A stretch of DNA of 20,268 bases from Dunaliella salina (GCA_002284615.2 MU069671.1:334778-355045); one strand, 5' to 3'; counted from the first letter of the stretch, positions 12,088 through 17,689 are shown. Numbers and translations: made by a program. The notes: generated by a model from the sequence alone, not told the origin.

Positions 12088-12729
12088 ATGCCGCCCTGTG
12101 TTATGAAGAACTGGCTTTGCCAATTTTTCAGCGTCGCTTGCGGCGCTTTCCCCACCTGTCTTTTTGAAAGCTGGTTGTGCATGCTTGTGCATGAACACAG
12201 GTGGCCAAGAAGCTGCTTCTCCTCTACTTGGTAGAACTCCCCTCAAGCCCTGGTCTGCACACGCATCACTGCTTGGAGCATTTCCTGGTAAGTTTTGGAG
12301 CGGCATACACAGATGTAACACAAGAAAATGGAGTATTCTTGGGGAAGTCCACTGCCTGACCTTATCTTCAGGACATGTCCTCAAGCTCATCCTGTAAGCA
12401 TGCACTACTCGCTTTCTCATGTTTCTGATTCTGCCTGTTCATGCCGTCCAATGCCATAATTCTGAAATTTTCCTGTTGTTTCTGGCAGCAGGTTGTTCAC
12501 TTTACAAACTCTTGCATTCCTACTGTATTTCCAACGTCATGACAGCACAACGATTTGTATGTCACTTTTCTTTTTCATTTTCTTGGCAATAAGTGAACTT
12601 TCAGCACAGCCACAAATCTTGGTTGGAAGAAGAGGGACCCTTCCTACACTTAAAATTCCTTGCCTTCCTGCTGTAAAGGTTGAAGAGCGCCTGGTCAGGC
12701 GCTGGGTCCCAGATGCCACCCGTGACTAG
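9..12729 (+). CDS. SEN2: tRNA-splicing endonuclease catalytic subunit Sen2 (six exons, 5' partial)
   Basis: Sen2 cuts the 5' splice site of intron-containing pre-tRNAs as part of the Sen2/Sen34/Sen15/Sen54 complex (known for the family). Exons: 9-138, 1823-1910, 7563-7640, 9537-9821, 12201-12287, 12679-12729. Phases join cleanly (2, 0, 0, 0, 0), giving about 238 codons and a TAG stop. Landmarks in order: LTLEESFFL and LGCLRV; LWQ..., FPTSYVAYHQLKSK; GWLPRSGLLYGTDFTLY; AHSTFSVIV; LDWHDLQ; VAKKLLLLY; RRWVPDATRD. The catalytic triad is intact: Tyr at 9585-9587, His at 9609-9611, Lys at 12207-12209. VAK in place of animal-type VSK, and the AY..LKSK form, resemble plant/algal Sen2. Introns are 1684, 5652, 1896, 2379 and 391 bp, with gtgtgt, gtgtgt, gtgaaa, gtgggt and gtaagt donors. 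Identification is from remembered family motifs; no search was run. Upstream exons probably precede the window. Confidence 0.88.
17..69 (+). repeat. G-run tract inside SEN2 exon 1 (G-quadruplex candidate)
   Basis: At least six runs of four or more G separated by one or two bases. On the coding strand this encodes alternating Gly and Arg. It could fold into a G-quadruplex in DNA or mRNA. The RG repeat resembles nucleic-acid-binding RGG tracts. Confidence 0.6.
180..490 (+). repeat. Minisatellite of GAGCCATGAGGCACGTGCCA-type units
   Basis: Degenerate tandem units built from gagccatgag, gcacgtgccacatgc and tatgcactgtgagccatg. The order of words (gagccatg ... gtgcc ... cacatgc ... tgtgag) follows that of the 3' end of SEN2 exon 1 (98-138), so the array may derive from that exon edge. 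It lies at the 5' end of intron 1. Confidence 0.7.
491..670. mobile_element. Small inverted-repeat (foldback) element, apparently a tandem dimer
   Basis: It starts TAGGGATCGGC and ends GCCGATCCCTA, a perfect 11-bp terminal inverted repeat, with AGCGCTATA words throughout. An internal GCCACTCCCTA (580-590) followed by TAGATTGGCAAATAGCGC looks like the end of one unit abutting the start of a second, so 491-590 and 589-670 are two foldback units sharing TA. The termini fit either a TA-target element or the hAT-style YARNG end. No 8-bp target duplication is visible. It interrupts the exon-1-derived minisatellite. Confidence 0.6.
681..787 (+). repeat. Three tandem copies of the SEN2 exon 1 3' end
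   Basis: 681-710 matches exon 1 bases 101-130 in 29 of 30 positions. 711-742 and 743-787 are more diverged copies, and the last includes a donor-like gcatgaggtgata. Unit length is 30-32 bp. This is intronic sequence in intron 1. Confidence 0.8.
788..1180. other. Intron 1 sequence without recognisable features
   Basis: Nothing gene-like, repeated or element-like is visible here on either strand. Confidence 0.5.
1181..1350 (+). repeat. Tandem TTGGTAGGC / CACGGACTT minisatellite
   Basis: Repeated blocks of cttggtaggctttggtaggc, atgcaggcacggactt and atacctcttggtagg, about four irregular copies. The ctttggtaggct word resembles the exon 2 acceptor region (ctttggcaggct), but that link is weak. Confidence 0.65.
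1539..1585 (+). repeat. Possible degenerate copy of the exon 2 start
   Basis: ggtAGGCTGAGTTTGG and the following CTTCTCCTGGAGTGCTATTTGG parallel the exon 2 start (ggcAGGCTCACCCTGG...) in the same reading phase, giving RLSL...LLLECYLE against RLTLEESFFLQHVLG. It includes an AG at the acceptor position. Similarity is modest. Confidence 0.35.
1643..1730 (+). repeat. 13-bp minisatellite (TTCAGTGCTTCTG)x6.8
   Basis: Six full 13-base units and one partial, with one or two changes in units 1 to 3 and identical units 4 to 6. Every unit contains a CAG. Confidence 0.9.
1823..1910 (+). CDS. SEN2: SEN2 exon 2 (LTLEESFFLQHVLGCLRV segment)
   Basis: An 88-base exon between acceptor ctttggcag and donor CAG|gtgtgt. 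It begins with the third base of a split codon, then encodes LTLEESFFLQHVLGCLRVKA followed by a short charged stretch ending GRQ. This matches the family segment LSLEEAFYLxxxLxCLxI that precedes the endonuclease domain. It ends in phase 0, matching the next exon. The last third of the exon plus its donor is repeated in tandem downstream (see the 1873-2144 repeat). Confidence 0.85.
1873..2144 (+). repeat. About 120-bp tandem repeat that includes the exon 2 3' end and donor
   Basis: Unit 1 (about 1873-1993) holds the last 38 bases of exon 2, the donor gtgtgt and the intron start. Unit 2 (about 1994-2114) repeats GTCAAA, GCAG..GAGCAA, GAGG..GGCAG|gtgtac and the following cggttgtattgctttctgcac (aggttgtgttactgcctgcac in unit 2). 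A third copy starts at about 2113 and runs into the triplet repeats. Confidence 0.8.
2139..2300 (+). repeat. Compound triplet microsatellite
   Basis: Consecutive runs of CAA, TAC/TCC, TGC (about 2169-2202), TGA (about 2211-2228), AAT and AAC (about 2273-2298) triplets, all in the same register for about 160 bases. Open frames here are homopolymers of Leu, Asp, Asn, Ser or Thr and are not genes. Confidence 0.95.
2392..2748 (+). repeat. Further diverged fragments of the exon-2-derived repeat
   Basis: 2392-2425 (gttgatgcctgcaaaagtttcttgc) parallels the unit interior (gtgttactgcctgcacaaaaattctttgc). 2714-2748 has cgcagcggagtaatcacg against ccgcagtggagcaatcacg in exon 2. The sequence between them shows nothing else. 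Confidence 0.45.
2750..4510. other. Intron 2 interior, no gene seen
   Basis: No conserved reading frame or family is recognised here. The only structure seen is a short perfect hairpin at 3568-3593 (10-bp stem agtgatctgg/ccagatcact, 6-base loop). Confidence 0.5.
4513..4758 (+). repeat. Minisatellite with alternating 45- and 33-bp units (higher-order repeat)
   Basis: The long unit (L, 45 bp) begins taaggccatcagtaaaacag. The short unit (S, 33 bp) lacks the 12 bases agtaaaacagtc. The order is L 4513-4557, S 4558-4590, L 4591-4635, L 4636-4680, S 4681-4713, L 4714-4758, so a 123-bp LSL block is duplicated. It is followed by a homopurine run with 12 or more consecutive G near 4786-4798. Confidence 0.92.
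4800..5222. other. Intron 2 sequence without recognisable features
   Basis: A 70-codon open frame at 4831-5043 has no recognisable similarity or splice context and is probably chance. Confidence 0.45.
5235..6176 (+). repeat. Complex GCATGGTCACC minisatellite (about 940 bp)
   Basis: Units of gcatggtcacctgcatggtc, ccactgccaggtggcct and gtatcagatggtctgctttgtcac recur with higher-order blocks of about 110-230 bp (for example starting near 5596, 5692 and 5837). A local array of 11-bp aggttggtgca units lies at about 5904-5946. All long open frames here are repeat translations. One N is at 5741. Confidence 0.9.
5462..5590. repeat. AT-rich palindromic island inside the minisatellite
   Basis: It is made of atatgatatc/tattatctg words. 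A perfect hairpin lies at 5475-5508: 15-bp stem cagataatatgatat / atatcatattatctg with loop ctga. Composition changes sharply from the GC-rich array on both sides. Confidence 0.8.
6298..6850 (+). repeat. Two-copy tandem duplication, about 270-280 bp unit
   Basis: Unit 1 (about 6298-6566) and unit 2 (about 6567-6850) share tttgaa..agcagga..gcag.tttga, gcaagcaaggatttaa, gatgccc.atgtac, gaaacgaagcg, gcagtgttc.accagtt and cctggtttcact..cttgtcc. No gene family is recognised in the unit. Confidence 0.85.
6939..7120 (+). repeat. (CA)n microsatellite, about 180 bp
   Basis: A near-pure CA run with small breaks (ccacac near 6987, acgcac near 6997, atatac near 7107) and one N at 7049. Confidence 0.97.
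7180..7562 (+). repeat. About 190-bp tandem repeat ending at SEN2 exon 3; pseudo-exon copies
   Basis: Copies start at about 7185, 7372 and 7562 (the real exon). Shared words: gcaggcctgctgtt..acatcc (7194), acagacctgctgttccatcc (7381) and gcaggcctgctattccatcc (7571, exon). Each is preceded by gtccttgcat...ccatcttcaag or its relative, so the acceptor is duplicated along with about 60 bases of exon. Confidence 0.85.
7563..7640 (+). CDS. SEN2: SEN2 exon 3 (LWQ...AYHQLKSK segment)
   Basis: A 78-base, 26-codon phase-0 exon with acceptor ccatcttcag and donor AAG|gtgaaa. It encodes ALWQACYSIRASFPTSYVAY and then HQLKSK. In plants and animals this block reads LW...PxFxxxYxAYxxxRSK and enters the catalytic domain directly before GWVPRSG. 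Its acceptor and 5' half are echoed twice upstream at about 190-bp spacing. Confidence 0.9.
7936..8019 (+). repeat. (TG)n microsatellite, 84 bp
   Basis: A pure TG/GT run in intron 3, about 0.8 kb downstream of the CA run and in opposite phase to it. Intron transcripts could pair between the two. Confidence 0.97.
8051..8172 (+). repeat. 66-bp tandem duplication
   Basis: cagcacatttccg, then tacatgtgcgcaagacacag or tacatgtgcgcaagatgcag, and cagcttga recur at 8051 and 8117 (66-bp period), with about 85% identity by eye. Confidence 0.85.
8273..8503 (+). repeat. 18-20 bp minisatellite (catggcaaatttgcaagc)
   Basis: About 12 units of catggcaaatttgcaagc or catggaaaatttgcaagc, some lengthened by at or cat. 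The frames give repeating HGKFAS or PWLANL peptides, which are not genes. Units are contiguous, with no spacers. Confidence 0.92.
8504..8990. other. Intron 3 sequence without recognisable features
   Basis: No gene or repeat seen. A single aatttgcaagcttgg at about 8946-8962 may be a stray unit of the upstream minisatellite. Confidence 0.45.
8991..9536 (+). repeat. Seven pseudo-exon copies of the SEN2 exon 4 start
   Basis: Each copy is a tgcatgcag acceptor-like word followed by GGCTGGCTGCCCAGGTC. Exon-like starts: 9015, 9102, 9179, 9252, 9327, 9414 and 9477, with the real exon at 9537 (spacings 87, 77, 73, 75, 87, 63, 60). The copy at 9179-9240 is longest, covering exon 4 through CTGTACGGC to TACCAGGCCCACCC with a few changes (GWLPRSGLLYG-SIHT-LYQAHP). 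Between copies lie caagcttgctcacttcacgccaggatctgcc spacers. Confidence 0.9.
9537..9821 (+). CDS. SEN2: SEN2 exon 4 (catalytic Tyr and His)
   Basis: A 285-base, 95-codon phase-0 exon with acceptor ccatgcatgcag and donor ACG|gtgggt. Residues 1-32 are the catalytic sheet, starting GWLPRSGLLYGTDFTLYQAH, with Tyr17 and His25 in the family positions. Residues 33-80 form a low-complexity linker containing LRESTAQNLGPQASEHIG. Residues 81-95 (LDWHDLQITARVVGT) match the family WxDLQ helix. The linker is longer than I expect for plant Sen2. It could hide an intron without stops, for example donor TCG|gtcata near 9629 with an acceptor such as ctgtag near 9730 or aaacag near 9772, but I see no need for one. 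Confidence 0.85.
9840..10035 (+). repeat. About 50-bp tandem copies of the exon 4 3' end
   Basis: Copies of the exon words GACCTGCAGATCACAGCACGC and the donor GCACGgtgggtgtttt recur at 9844, 9895 and 9993 relative to the real one at 9789. The 9895 copy keeps a donor-like gcagagtgagtgtttt. Confidence 0.8.
10096..10303 (-). repeat. Inverted copies of the exon 4 linker, with (TGC)8
   Basis: Read on the minus strand, 10303-10176 repeats exon 4 from about 9633 to 9745 (ctgctgagggaaagc, aggcatcagagcacata, cccaacacagc). A second, shorter copy follows (about 10153-10096: agcaccgcccatgatgg, catcagagcacata). A run of eight TGC (10218-10241) sits where exon 4 has gtagcagcc. The encoded peptide shares LRES..., QASEHI and IPNTA with the linker. 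Confidence 0.85.
10304..12030. other. Intron 4 sequence, no gene seen
   Basis: No convincing exon or element. 11320-11560 has a loose internal repetition (ccaagcaaactta / cccagcaaaacctt; agttctggaaca / agttctgggaca). 11980-12010 (tgcttgcacacataaacaggg) weakly resembles the exon 5 acceptor region. Confidence 0.45.
12044..12088 (+). repeat. (ATC)n microsatellite, about 45 bp
   Basis: About fifteen uninterrupted ATC triplets in intron 4, 110 bases before exon 5. Confidence 0.96.
12201..12287 (+). CDS. SEN2: SEN2 exon 5 (catalytic Lys helix)
   Basis: An 87-base, 29-codon phase-0 exon with acceptor catgaacacag and a perfect donor CTG|gtaagt. It encodes VAKKLLLLYLVELPSSPGLH then THHCLEHFL. Lys3 aligns with the catalytic Lys of the family (VSKELLLCY in animals, VAKTLLVL in plants). 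CLE aligns with the family CLE/CM block that follows the variable loop. Confidence 0.9.
12679..12729 (+). CDS. SEN2: SEN2 exon 6 (C-terminal end, stop TAG)
   Basis: A 51-base terminal exon after acceptor ctgctgtaaag, encoding VEERLVRRWVPDATRD and a TAG stop. The family ends with V-E/Q-E-x-x-x-S/K-RW-x-P. Joined to exon 5 it reads CLEHFL-VEERLVRRW without a gap. The weak polypyrimidine tract before the acceptor is the only reservation. Confidence 0.85.
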   Translation, partial: VEERLVRRWVPDATRD

Positions 12730-12751
12730 CACTAGGCTTGGAGCCTTGTTG

Positions 12752-12826
12752 CCGCGTCACCCTGGTCAGCCGTATGGAGCGCACCAGGAAGGTGGAGGTC
12801 CCCAGATCGAATCCTTGTGGCTGGAC
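12752..12826 (+). other. tRNA-like segment, possible SINE head
   Basis: ggtcagccgtatggagcgc resembles a D-arm/A-box and aggtccccagatcgaatcc resembles a variable-loop/B-box, at tRNA-like spacing. The stems are too broken for a working tRNA. A tRNA-derived SINE remnant just after the SEN2 stop codon is possible. Confidence 0.3.
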
Positions 12827-12829
12827 TTA

Positions 12830-13585
12830 TTCGGTTGGTGCTCTTTCGGTGGGAGTCAATGGGGGGCTCTTTCCTTATTGCACGCGGCCAATTGGCAAGC
12901 GTCGGTCTCTCTGTCTACTGGCAATCGCATTTGTTTTCCCTTCTTGTTCACCTCTAAGGGTACATCCAGTGGCTGCTATGGCTTTTTGCCCAAACTGTTT
13001 GCTCTTTTGACATTGGCTTGACTGTTATGATCGGGAATGTTGAGGCATTCTAGGAAAGTAGAAGCAGGACAGACTTAAAGACAGCAGCATGGGTGTGGAC
13101 ACTACAGCCCGTATGTTGCTTTGATATCAGTAATAATCAGTCCAAATAATTAGGCACACCAGCTAAAACCAGGGGTAGCAGCAAAGCTAAACAGGCAACA
13201 GCATTCTGGATCCCGCAAACACCACGCAAGTGTATTTCCTCCGCACCCTGTTCCTCCAAGGCGTCTGGTGGACAAGTCTAGTGACGCAAGTCTGGTGAGA
13301 CAAGCTGTACATCTCTCACCCTTGCTCAAATCAGTGTGCTAAGGCATGATCCGTATGAGTCTACTGATTCTAAGTGCAACTTGCTGAAGGGCTTGAAGCC
13401 CATTCTATTCTGTCTTTGCGCCTCAACATTGCTACAAGATGCGCCATCAATGGTTGAAGGGAAAAGCCCAGAGCCGGCCAGCCTCTGTATGCAGAATTCA
13501 TTTTAAATATCCATGGTGAAGAATAAAAATTCCTGTGATTGGAAGCTTACAAAATGTTCAGTCTGAAAATTGCCTTAGCACCATA
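12830..13585. other. Downstream of SEN2, no gene seen
   Basis: Nothing recognisable apart from the possible SINE tail at the left edge. The SEN2 3' UTR and polyadenylation site must lie near the left end, but no signal stands out. Confidence 0.45.
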
Positions 13586-13587
13586 AT

Positions 13588-13620
13588 GTAACGAAGGTTG
13601 CAGCCTGCAACCTTCGTTAC
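13588..13620. other. Perfect 15-bp hairpin at the LINE 3' boundary
   Basis: Stem gtaacgaaggttgca / tgcaaccttcgttac with loop gcc. It lies just beyond the GTAACC-type tail of the minus-strand LINE (13622-13650) and reuses the gtaac word of that tail. Confidence 0.85.
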
Positions 13621-13621
13621 A

Positions 13622-14063
13622 GGCTGCAGGCTGAGGTTACAGGTTACAAAAAAGAAGGCCTCCAGTCAAAACGACTGATTGCTGCCCTGTTCATAAAAGG
13701 AAAGGAGCTCAAGTAAGAAAGGATACAATTTGTTGTTGTTTTGATTTATGAAAGCCAACATACGAAAAGACTGAACATGGTGGAAGAAGAAAGGTAAGGA
13801 GCTGCCTGAAATGAGGCGTTGGAGGGAGAAAGTAAAGTATCAGAAAACAGAGAGCATACTTAACCCTAAGAGGAGAGACCTGAGGGTGTGTACATATGAT
13901 AACAGCATGAAGCTCATTCTGCACATCATCTTTGGAATCACACATTTCACAAACAGGAGAATTGTCATCACTCCAAGTAGCTTGTTCAACTCTGAGAGTA
14001 TGAATACAGAGACGGAATTGGGCCGCACTGGGTACGATGTGTCTGGGTTAAGCCAGGTATAAG
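13622..14063 (-). mobile_element. LINE copy A, C-terminal and 3' end segment
   Basis: On the minus strand the peptide CDSKDDVQNELHAVIICTHP and then LRVKYALCF resembles the zinc-knuckle-like C-terminal region of a non-LTR retrotransposon ORF (CDxC..DVQDExHVxFxCxxPHVxxLRRxYAxLF). Further along is NNNKLYPFLLELLSFYEQGS. The 3' end runs into ttgtaacctgtaacc. Frameshifts mark it as dead. Confidence 0.7.
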
Positions 14064-14065
14064 TA

Positions 14066-14666
14066 CAGTAGGTTCCCGATTACTTCGTAAATTAATTAAT
14101 TATTTTGCCCAAAAACGAAATCTTACGAAGTGAGAAAAAATTATTCCTGATCCTCAAATACGAAGTGTTACGAAGTGAAAACGAAGTGTAAAATAATAGA
14201 ATTTTCTAAAGGTGGTAGGATTTGGAAAGATGGCGTAGCAGCATATGGGGAACTTCACCCCCCTGACCCAGCCTGCTGCTTACAGCCAGGCAAACAGCGA
14301 GATGGGCATCTCAAAGAGCAACATCAGGCCCATGCCAGCGAGTAGGGGTCACGGACGTCCTTCAGGTGAGCAGCGCACACAGAACAGGGTGCACAGCTGG
14401 ACAGCTGTCGCAAAGTTCACGCTGAGCTGTGCATCTGCCTCTCTTGCACTTTCTCCCCCTTCCCTCCTTCCCCCCGCAGTTGGGGGGCCCATCCTGACGC
14501 CCAAAGCTGCTTGCAGCGGCCCTGCAGCGGCCTTTCCACCACTGGGACGAAATGCCTTTGACCAGTCAAAATTATGCAGAAAAATACGAAGTGGTACGAA
14601 CTGGTACGAAGCGCTACGAAGTCAAAAAAAATAATACCCCGGTACGAAGTAATCGGGAACCTACTG
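14066..14666. mobile_element. 601-bp non-autonomous inverted-repeat element (pogo/Tc1-like), copy 1
   Basis: It starts CAGTAGGTTCCCGATTACTT and ends with the exact reverse complement, flanked by TA at 14064-14065 and 14667-14668. Subterminal acgaagtg/ttacgaag words recur many times near both ends. There is no transposase coding capacity. It interrupts LINE copy A. TA target, CAGTA start and clustered subterminal motifs fit the pogo/Tigger branch of Tc1-mariner, but that assignment is inference. Confidence 0.88.
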
Positions 14667-14668
14667 TA

Positions 14669-15009
14669 TGTGGTCAGAATGTAAGAGGAATCGGTGACAT
14701 GCGGGCTCCTCCAGTACGATAAATGTTGAGTCCTGAGATCAACAACAAACTGGCTTAAATCAAGAGGGCTTCCTGGACGTATCTTCTGCGGGAAACCATG
14801 AGCATGTTGCAGCCATTTGTGGCAATCACGAGGTGATAATGTCCAGCAAGAAAAATTCCTGGAACTGAGTGCAATATCAGCACGGAATACCTTCTGAAGG
14901 AGGGTGCTGTTGCAATTGACAAGAGAATTGTAGAGATGTACAATGGCTCGAACAACTTGAACAGGCTCCCACACTCACGTAGCACACTCCAAGGAAGAGT
15001 CGACGATCG
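14669..15009 (-). mobile_element. LINE copy A, post-reverse-transcriptase segment
   Basis: Minus-strand peptide LRECG, VVRAIVHLYNSLVNCNSTLL, LSPRDCH and IDL-like DLSQFVVDLRTQHLSYWRSP. It continues copy A between the nested fragment and the 601-bp element. It is several frames long with breaks, so not functional. Confidence 0.75.
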
Positions 15010-15270
15010 GACTCCTGAGTAAGGTTACAAGGTTACAAGGTAAGTCTAGCCTTCAGCCGTGAAGTCTGGCTGCTCAGCTTTTCCTAGAAAACCAAGTGAA
15101 TGCAGTGATTGCATTATAACACCCAGGCAGGGGAAAAGACACATGTAAAAAGCAGACATGTAAAAAAGAAACATGGCAGTGTCTGCATGTAAGGCAGCAA
15201 AGCAAGCAGCAAAAAGGGAGCATGCAAAATAGAAGTAGCTAGAGTCATTCGATTAAGACTCCTGAGTAAG
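15010..15270 (-). mobile_element. Nested 5'-truncated LINE 3' end with 14-bp target duplication
   Basis: The insert 15024-15256 (233 bp) is flanked by gactcctgagtaag at 15010-15023 and 15257-15270. On the minus strand it ends gagcagccagacttcacggc, tgaaggct and then two ttgtaacc units, matching the 3' end of the copy at 16586-16660. Removing it and one target copy rejoins the split LINE copy A frame region. Confidence 0.9.
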
Positions 15271-15995
15271 AATTTCAAGAACCGCAGTACCCATTTCTGA
15301 ATGCAATTGGGAGTAGCCCAAATCTGGCATGCATACATTTATGCATGCTGGGATAACATTCGACTTGAAGAGCCATAAGTTGGCATGGAGCCGGTGGGTG
15401 AGCTGATGCTCATAAACAAAGGAGCGTGCAAGTGCTATGCCGGCCAAACTAGGTTTCAAGACTTCTTCTGCAGCAGAATCCAAGTCGAGATTTTAATCAA
15501 AGAGCATCCCCAAATATCTAGAAGTGTCAGAGTATGGCATTGTATCCTGATCATAAACAAGAGGAGGTAAATTGCTTGTCCTGGCGTTGAAGCAAACAAC
15601 CAGTGACTTTTGAGTACTCACAGGTAATTTTTGTGGACATGATTTTAGTCTGTCAAGCAAAGTCTGGAGATCAATGGAGGGGGGGGGGGGTGTACGGCAT
15701 AGGTCACCTGCAAATAGAAGATGGCTGACATGAAAATTAGGTGTTCCTGTGTGGGCTCCTTCAGTATTCTCAGTAACATCACTGATGTCGTTAAGATAAG
15801 TTGCAAAGAGCAGTGGAGAAAGAGGATGTTCTTTTTTTAAATCTAAAGGTTGGCCGAGCACGAGCATGTTTGTCCCTGTCAATGAGAAAATATGCATTGT
15901 TGTGGTATAAATCTTGAGGTATGGTAGAGTTTGGCTGTCTAATGTAACAAAGAAGTTGTCCAAGGGGCACCTCTGAATAAAGTCGTAAAGACATT
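15271..15995 (-). mobile_element. LINE copy A, decayed reverse transcriptase
   Basis: Minus-strand peptide with HPLSPLLFATYLNDISD (family GCPLSPLLFxLYLNDL) and HLLFAGDLC in place of the catalytic FADDL box, then LQTLLDRL, and PACINVCMPDLGYSQLHSEMG toward the thumb. The first catalytic Asp is replaced by Gly, and several frameshifts and a 12-13 base C run (coding sense; G on the + strand near 15677-15690) break the frame. No endonuclease domain or 5' end is seen. Confidence 0.85.
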
Positions 15996-16250
15996 GTAAA
16001 AAGGCATCTTGATACTAGTACTGTGCAGAAATGGACTCGTGCACCCTTGAAGAATAATAAGTTTTACACTAACATGTCAGCAGCGCAGCCCATAGTTATT
16101 TTTTTGAACAACCACGCAAGGACAAACCGACCATTCATACCATCTCACTGCATGAAAGGCCAATTTACACAACCAAGCACCCTCCAAAAAAGATTTATCT
16201 TCCATTTCCACATTTACCTCTGAGTGCGAGTCGCAGGGCAAAAGACAATA

Positions 16251-16446
16251 CCGTACCGACCCGTGATCATTACGCATTAAATATCTTTTTTCAAGGGCTG
16301 CGTAATGCACAAAAATTGGTTTCAAGGTGCGAATTAGGTAGGATTTTGGTCTTTTTCAGAACATTAGGGTGCGTAATGGTGCGTGCGTAATGGAGAAATT
16401 CAATTGCTGAGAAAAGGGGGTGCGTAATGGTCACGGGTCTGTACAG
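16251..16446. mobile_element. 196-bp inverted-repeat element (different family)
   Basis: Left end CCGTACCGACCCGTGATCAT; right end reverse complement CTGTACAGACCCGTGACCAT, then ACGCA on both. TA lies at 16249-16250 and 16447-16448. The interior repeats tgcgtaatg at least five times, again a subterminal-motif layout. No coding capacity. Confidence 0.85.
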
Positions 16447-16585
16447 TATTTATGCGCGGTGATTTGATGTTTGCACGGTAGTTAAAAAGAAGCGAATGAG
16501 ATGTGAGAGAACAAACAAGGAAAAAGTGCTGTGTGAAAGAGCTTGTTGGAGTGTACGTTTGGCTTTTGGAATGCAGCACCAAGGT

Positions 16586-16765
16586 TTACAAGGTTTACAA
16601 GGGAACATAACCTTCAGCCAGAAAGTTTGGCTGCTCGGTGTGGTGAAAGAAATCCATAAGCTCAGAGATGAAGCGGTAAGTCTGAGTATCTTGGTTTTGA
16701 AAGAAACGAGCTACATCCAGAGAGCAGGCAACAGAAAAAAAGAAAGATCCTGTATCATTTGACAC
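16586..16765 (-). mobile_element. LINE copy B, 3' end
   Basis: Minus-strand peptide SLDVARFFQNQDTQTYRFIS and ELMDFFHHTEQPNFLAEG, then cttgtaaaccttgtaaacctt as the 3' tail. It matches the 3' ends of the other two copies and is split from its 5' part by the 595-bp element. Confidence 0.8.
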
Positions 16766-16767
16766 TA

Positions 16768-17362
16768 CCGTAGGTGTGGGATTACTTCGTACAGGGGTAT
16801 TATTTTTTTACACTTCGTAACGCTTCGTACCACTTCGTATTTCAGCAGCATAATCTCGAGTGGAGCAAAAGGCATTTCGTACCTGCAGTGCAGAGCCGCT
16901 GAGAGGATGCCGAAAGACCGTTGGAACGTCAGCTTCCGCACAGGTATTCAGGTATCCTACTGCTTTTGCCTTGGCTAGCCAAACACCAGGCCAGACAGAG
17001 CACTCTTGGGCAGGTCAACCATGGTGCAGCTGTCCTGTATGTGGCTCACATTTCATCAGACGTAACCCCTCATCATAGGCATGGGCTTGATGGCATTGGC
17101 TTGCTCTTGTTCACTCCAATGGTTGCATGGTTCATGCAGCAGGCTGGGCCAAAGGTGCATTGTCAGAAGTTGACCATCTCATGCTGCCCTTCTGCTGCTT
17201 CTTCCAACATCCTGCCACTTTCAAAATTTTTATATAATATGCATTTCGCACGCATTTCGTAACACTTCGTATTTGAGGGACAGGAATTATTTATTTCACT
17301 TCGTAAGATTTTGTTTTTGGTCAAATAATTAATTAATTTACGAAGCAATCCCACACCTACGG
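16768..17362. mobile_element. 595-bp non-autonomous inverted-repeat element, copy 2 (inverted)
   Basis: Left end CCGTAGGTGTGGGATTACTT, with the right end its reverse complement (one change). TA lies at 16766-16767 and 17363-17364. Its right inner flank (aattaattaatttacgaag, cttcgtaagattttg, gagggacaggaattattt) is the reverse complement of the left inner flank of the 14066 element, so the two are sister copies in opposite orientation. Confidence 0.88.
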
Positions 17363-17364
17363 TA

Positions 17365-17490
17365 CTCTGTGAGCAGGAAAGGCATTAAAAATATGTGCAT
17401 ACTTTCTTCTAAGACAACACAGGAAGTTGCAAGGGCAGAGGAAGATGACATGCTTTTCATCCTGCCACTGTAATGCAGCACCAAAAAAAT
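17365..17490 (-). mobile_element. LINE copy B, C-terminal segment
   Basis: Minus-strand peptide ALQWQDEKHVIFLCPCNFLC then CLRRKYAHIFNAFP, the same block as DDVQNELHAVIICTHPQVSPLRVKYALCF in copy A. The upstream limit is unclear. Confidence 0.7.
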
Positions 17491-17689
17491 TGAACAAAGA
17501 GGAGTGTCAGGCCGAAGGCCGACAGGCTGAAGTCCGTGACAAGGTGGAAAACAAGAGCTTGTCACTTCTCCATTTTCACTTTGTTCATGTCCACTGAGGG
17601 ACATGATGACATCCAGTCCAATTAATAATAAGCGTCTCCTAACGTCCACTCCAACGGCACAGTCCCCAAACCTGGCAGTTGAGGTGGTT

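Noticed and set aside
12752..12826. A functional tRNA gene
   Set aside because: Acceptor and T stems do not pair properly; at best a tRNA-derived remnant.
14245..14634. A 129-codon + strand frame
   Set aside because: It lies wholly inside the 601-bp inverted-repeat element, has no transposase-like motifs, and ends in the acgaagt repeats.
15493..15963. Functional reverse transcriptase
   Set aside because: The catalytic FADD box reads FAGD and the frame is broken on both sides, so it is a dead remnant.
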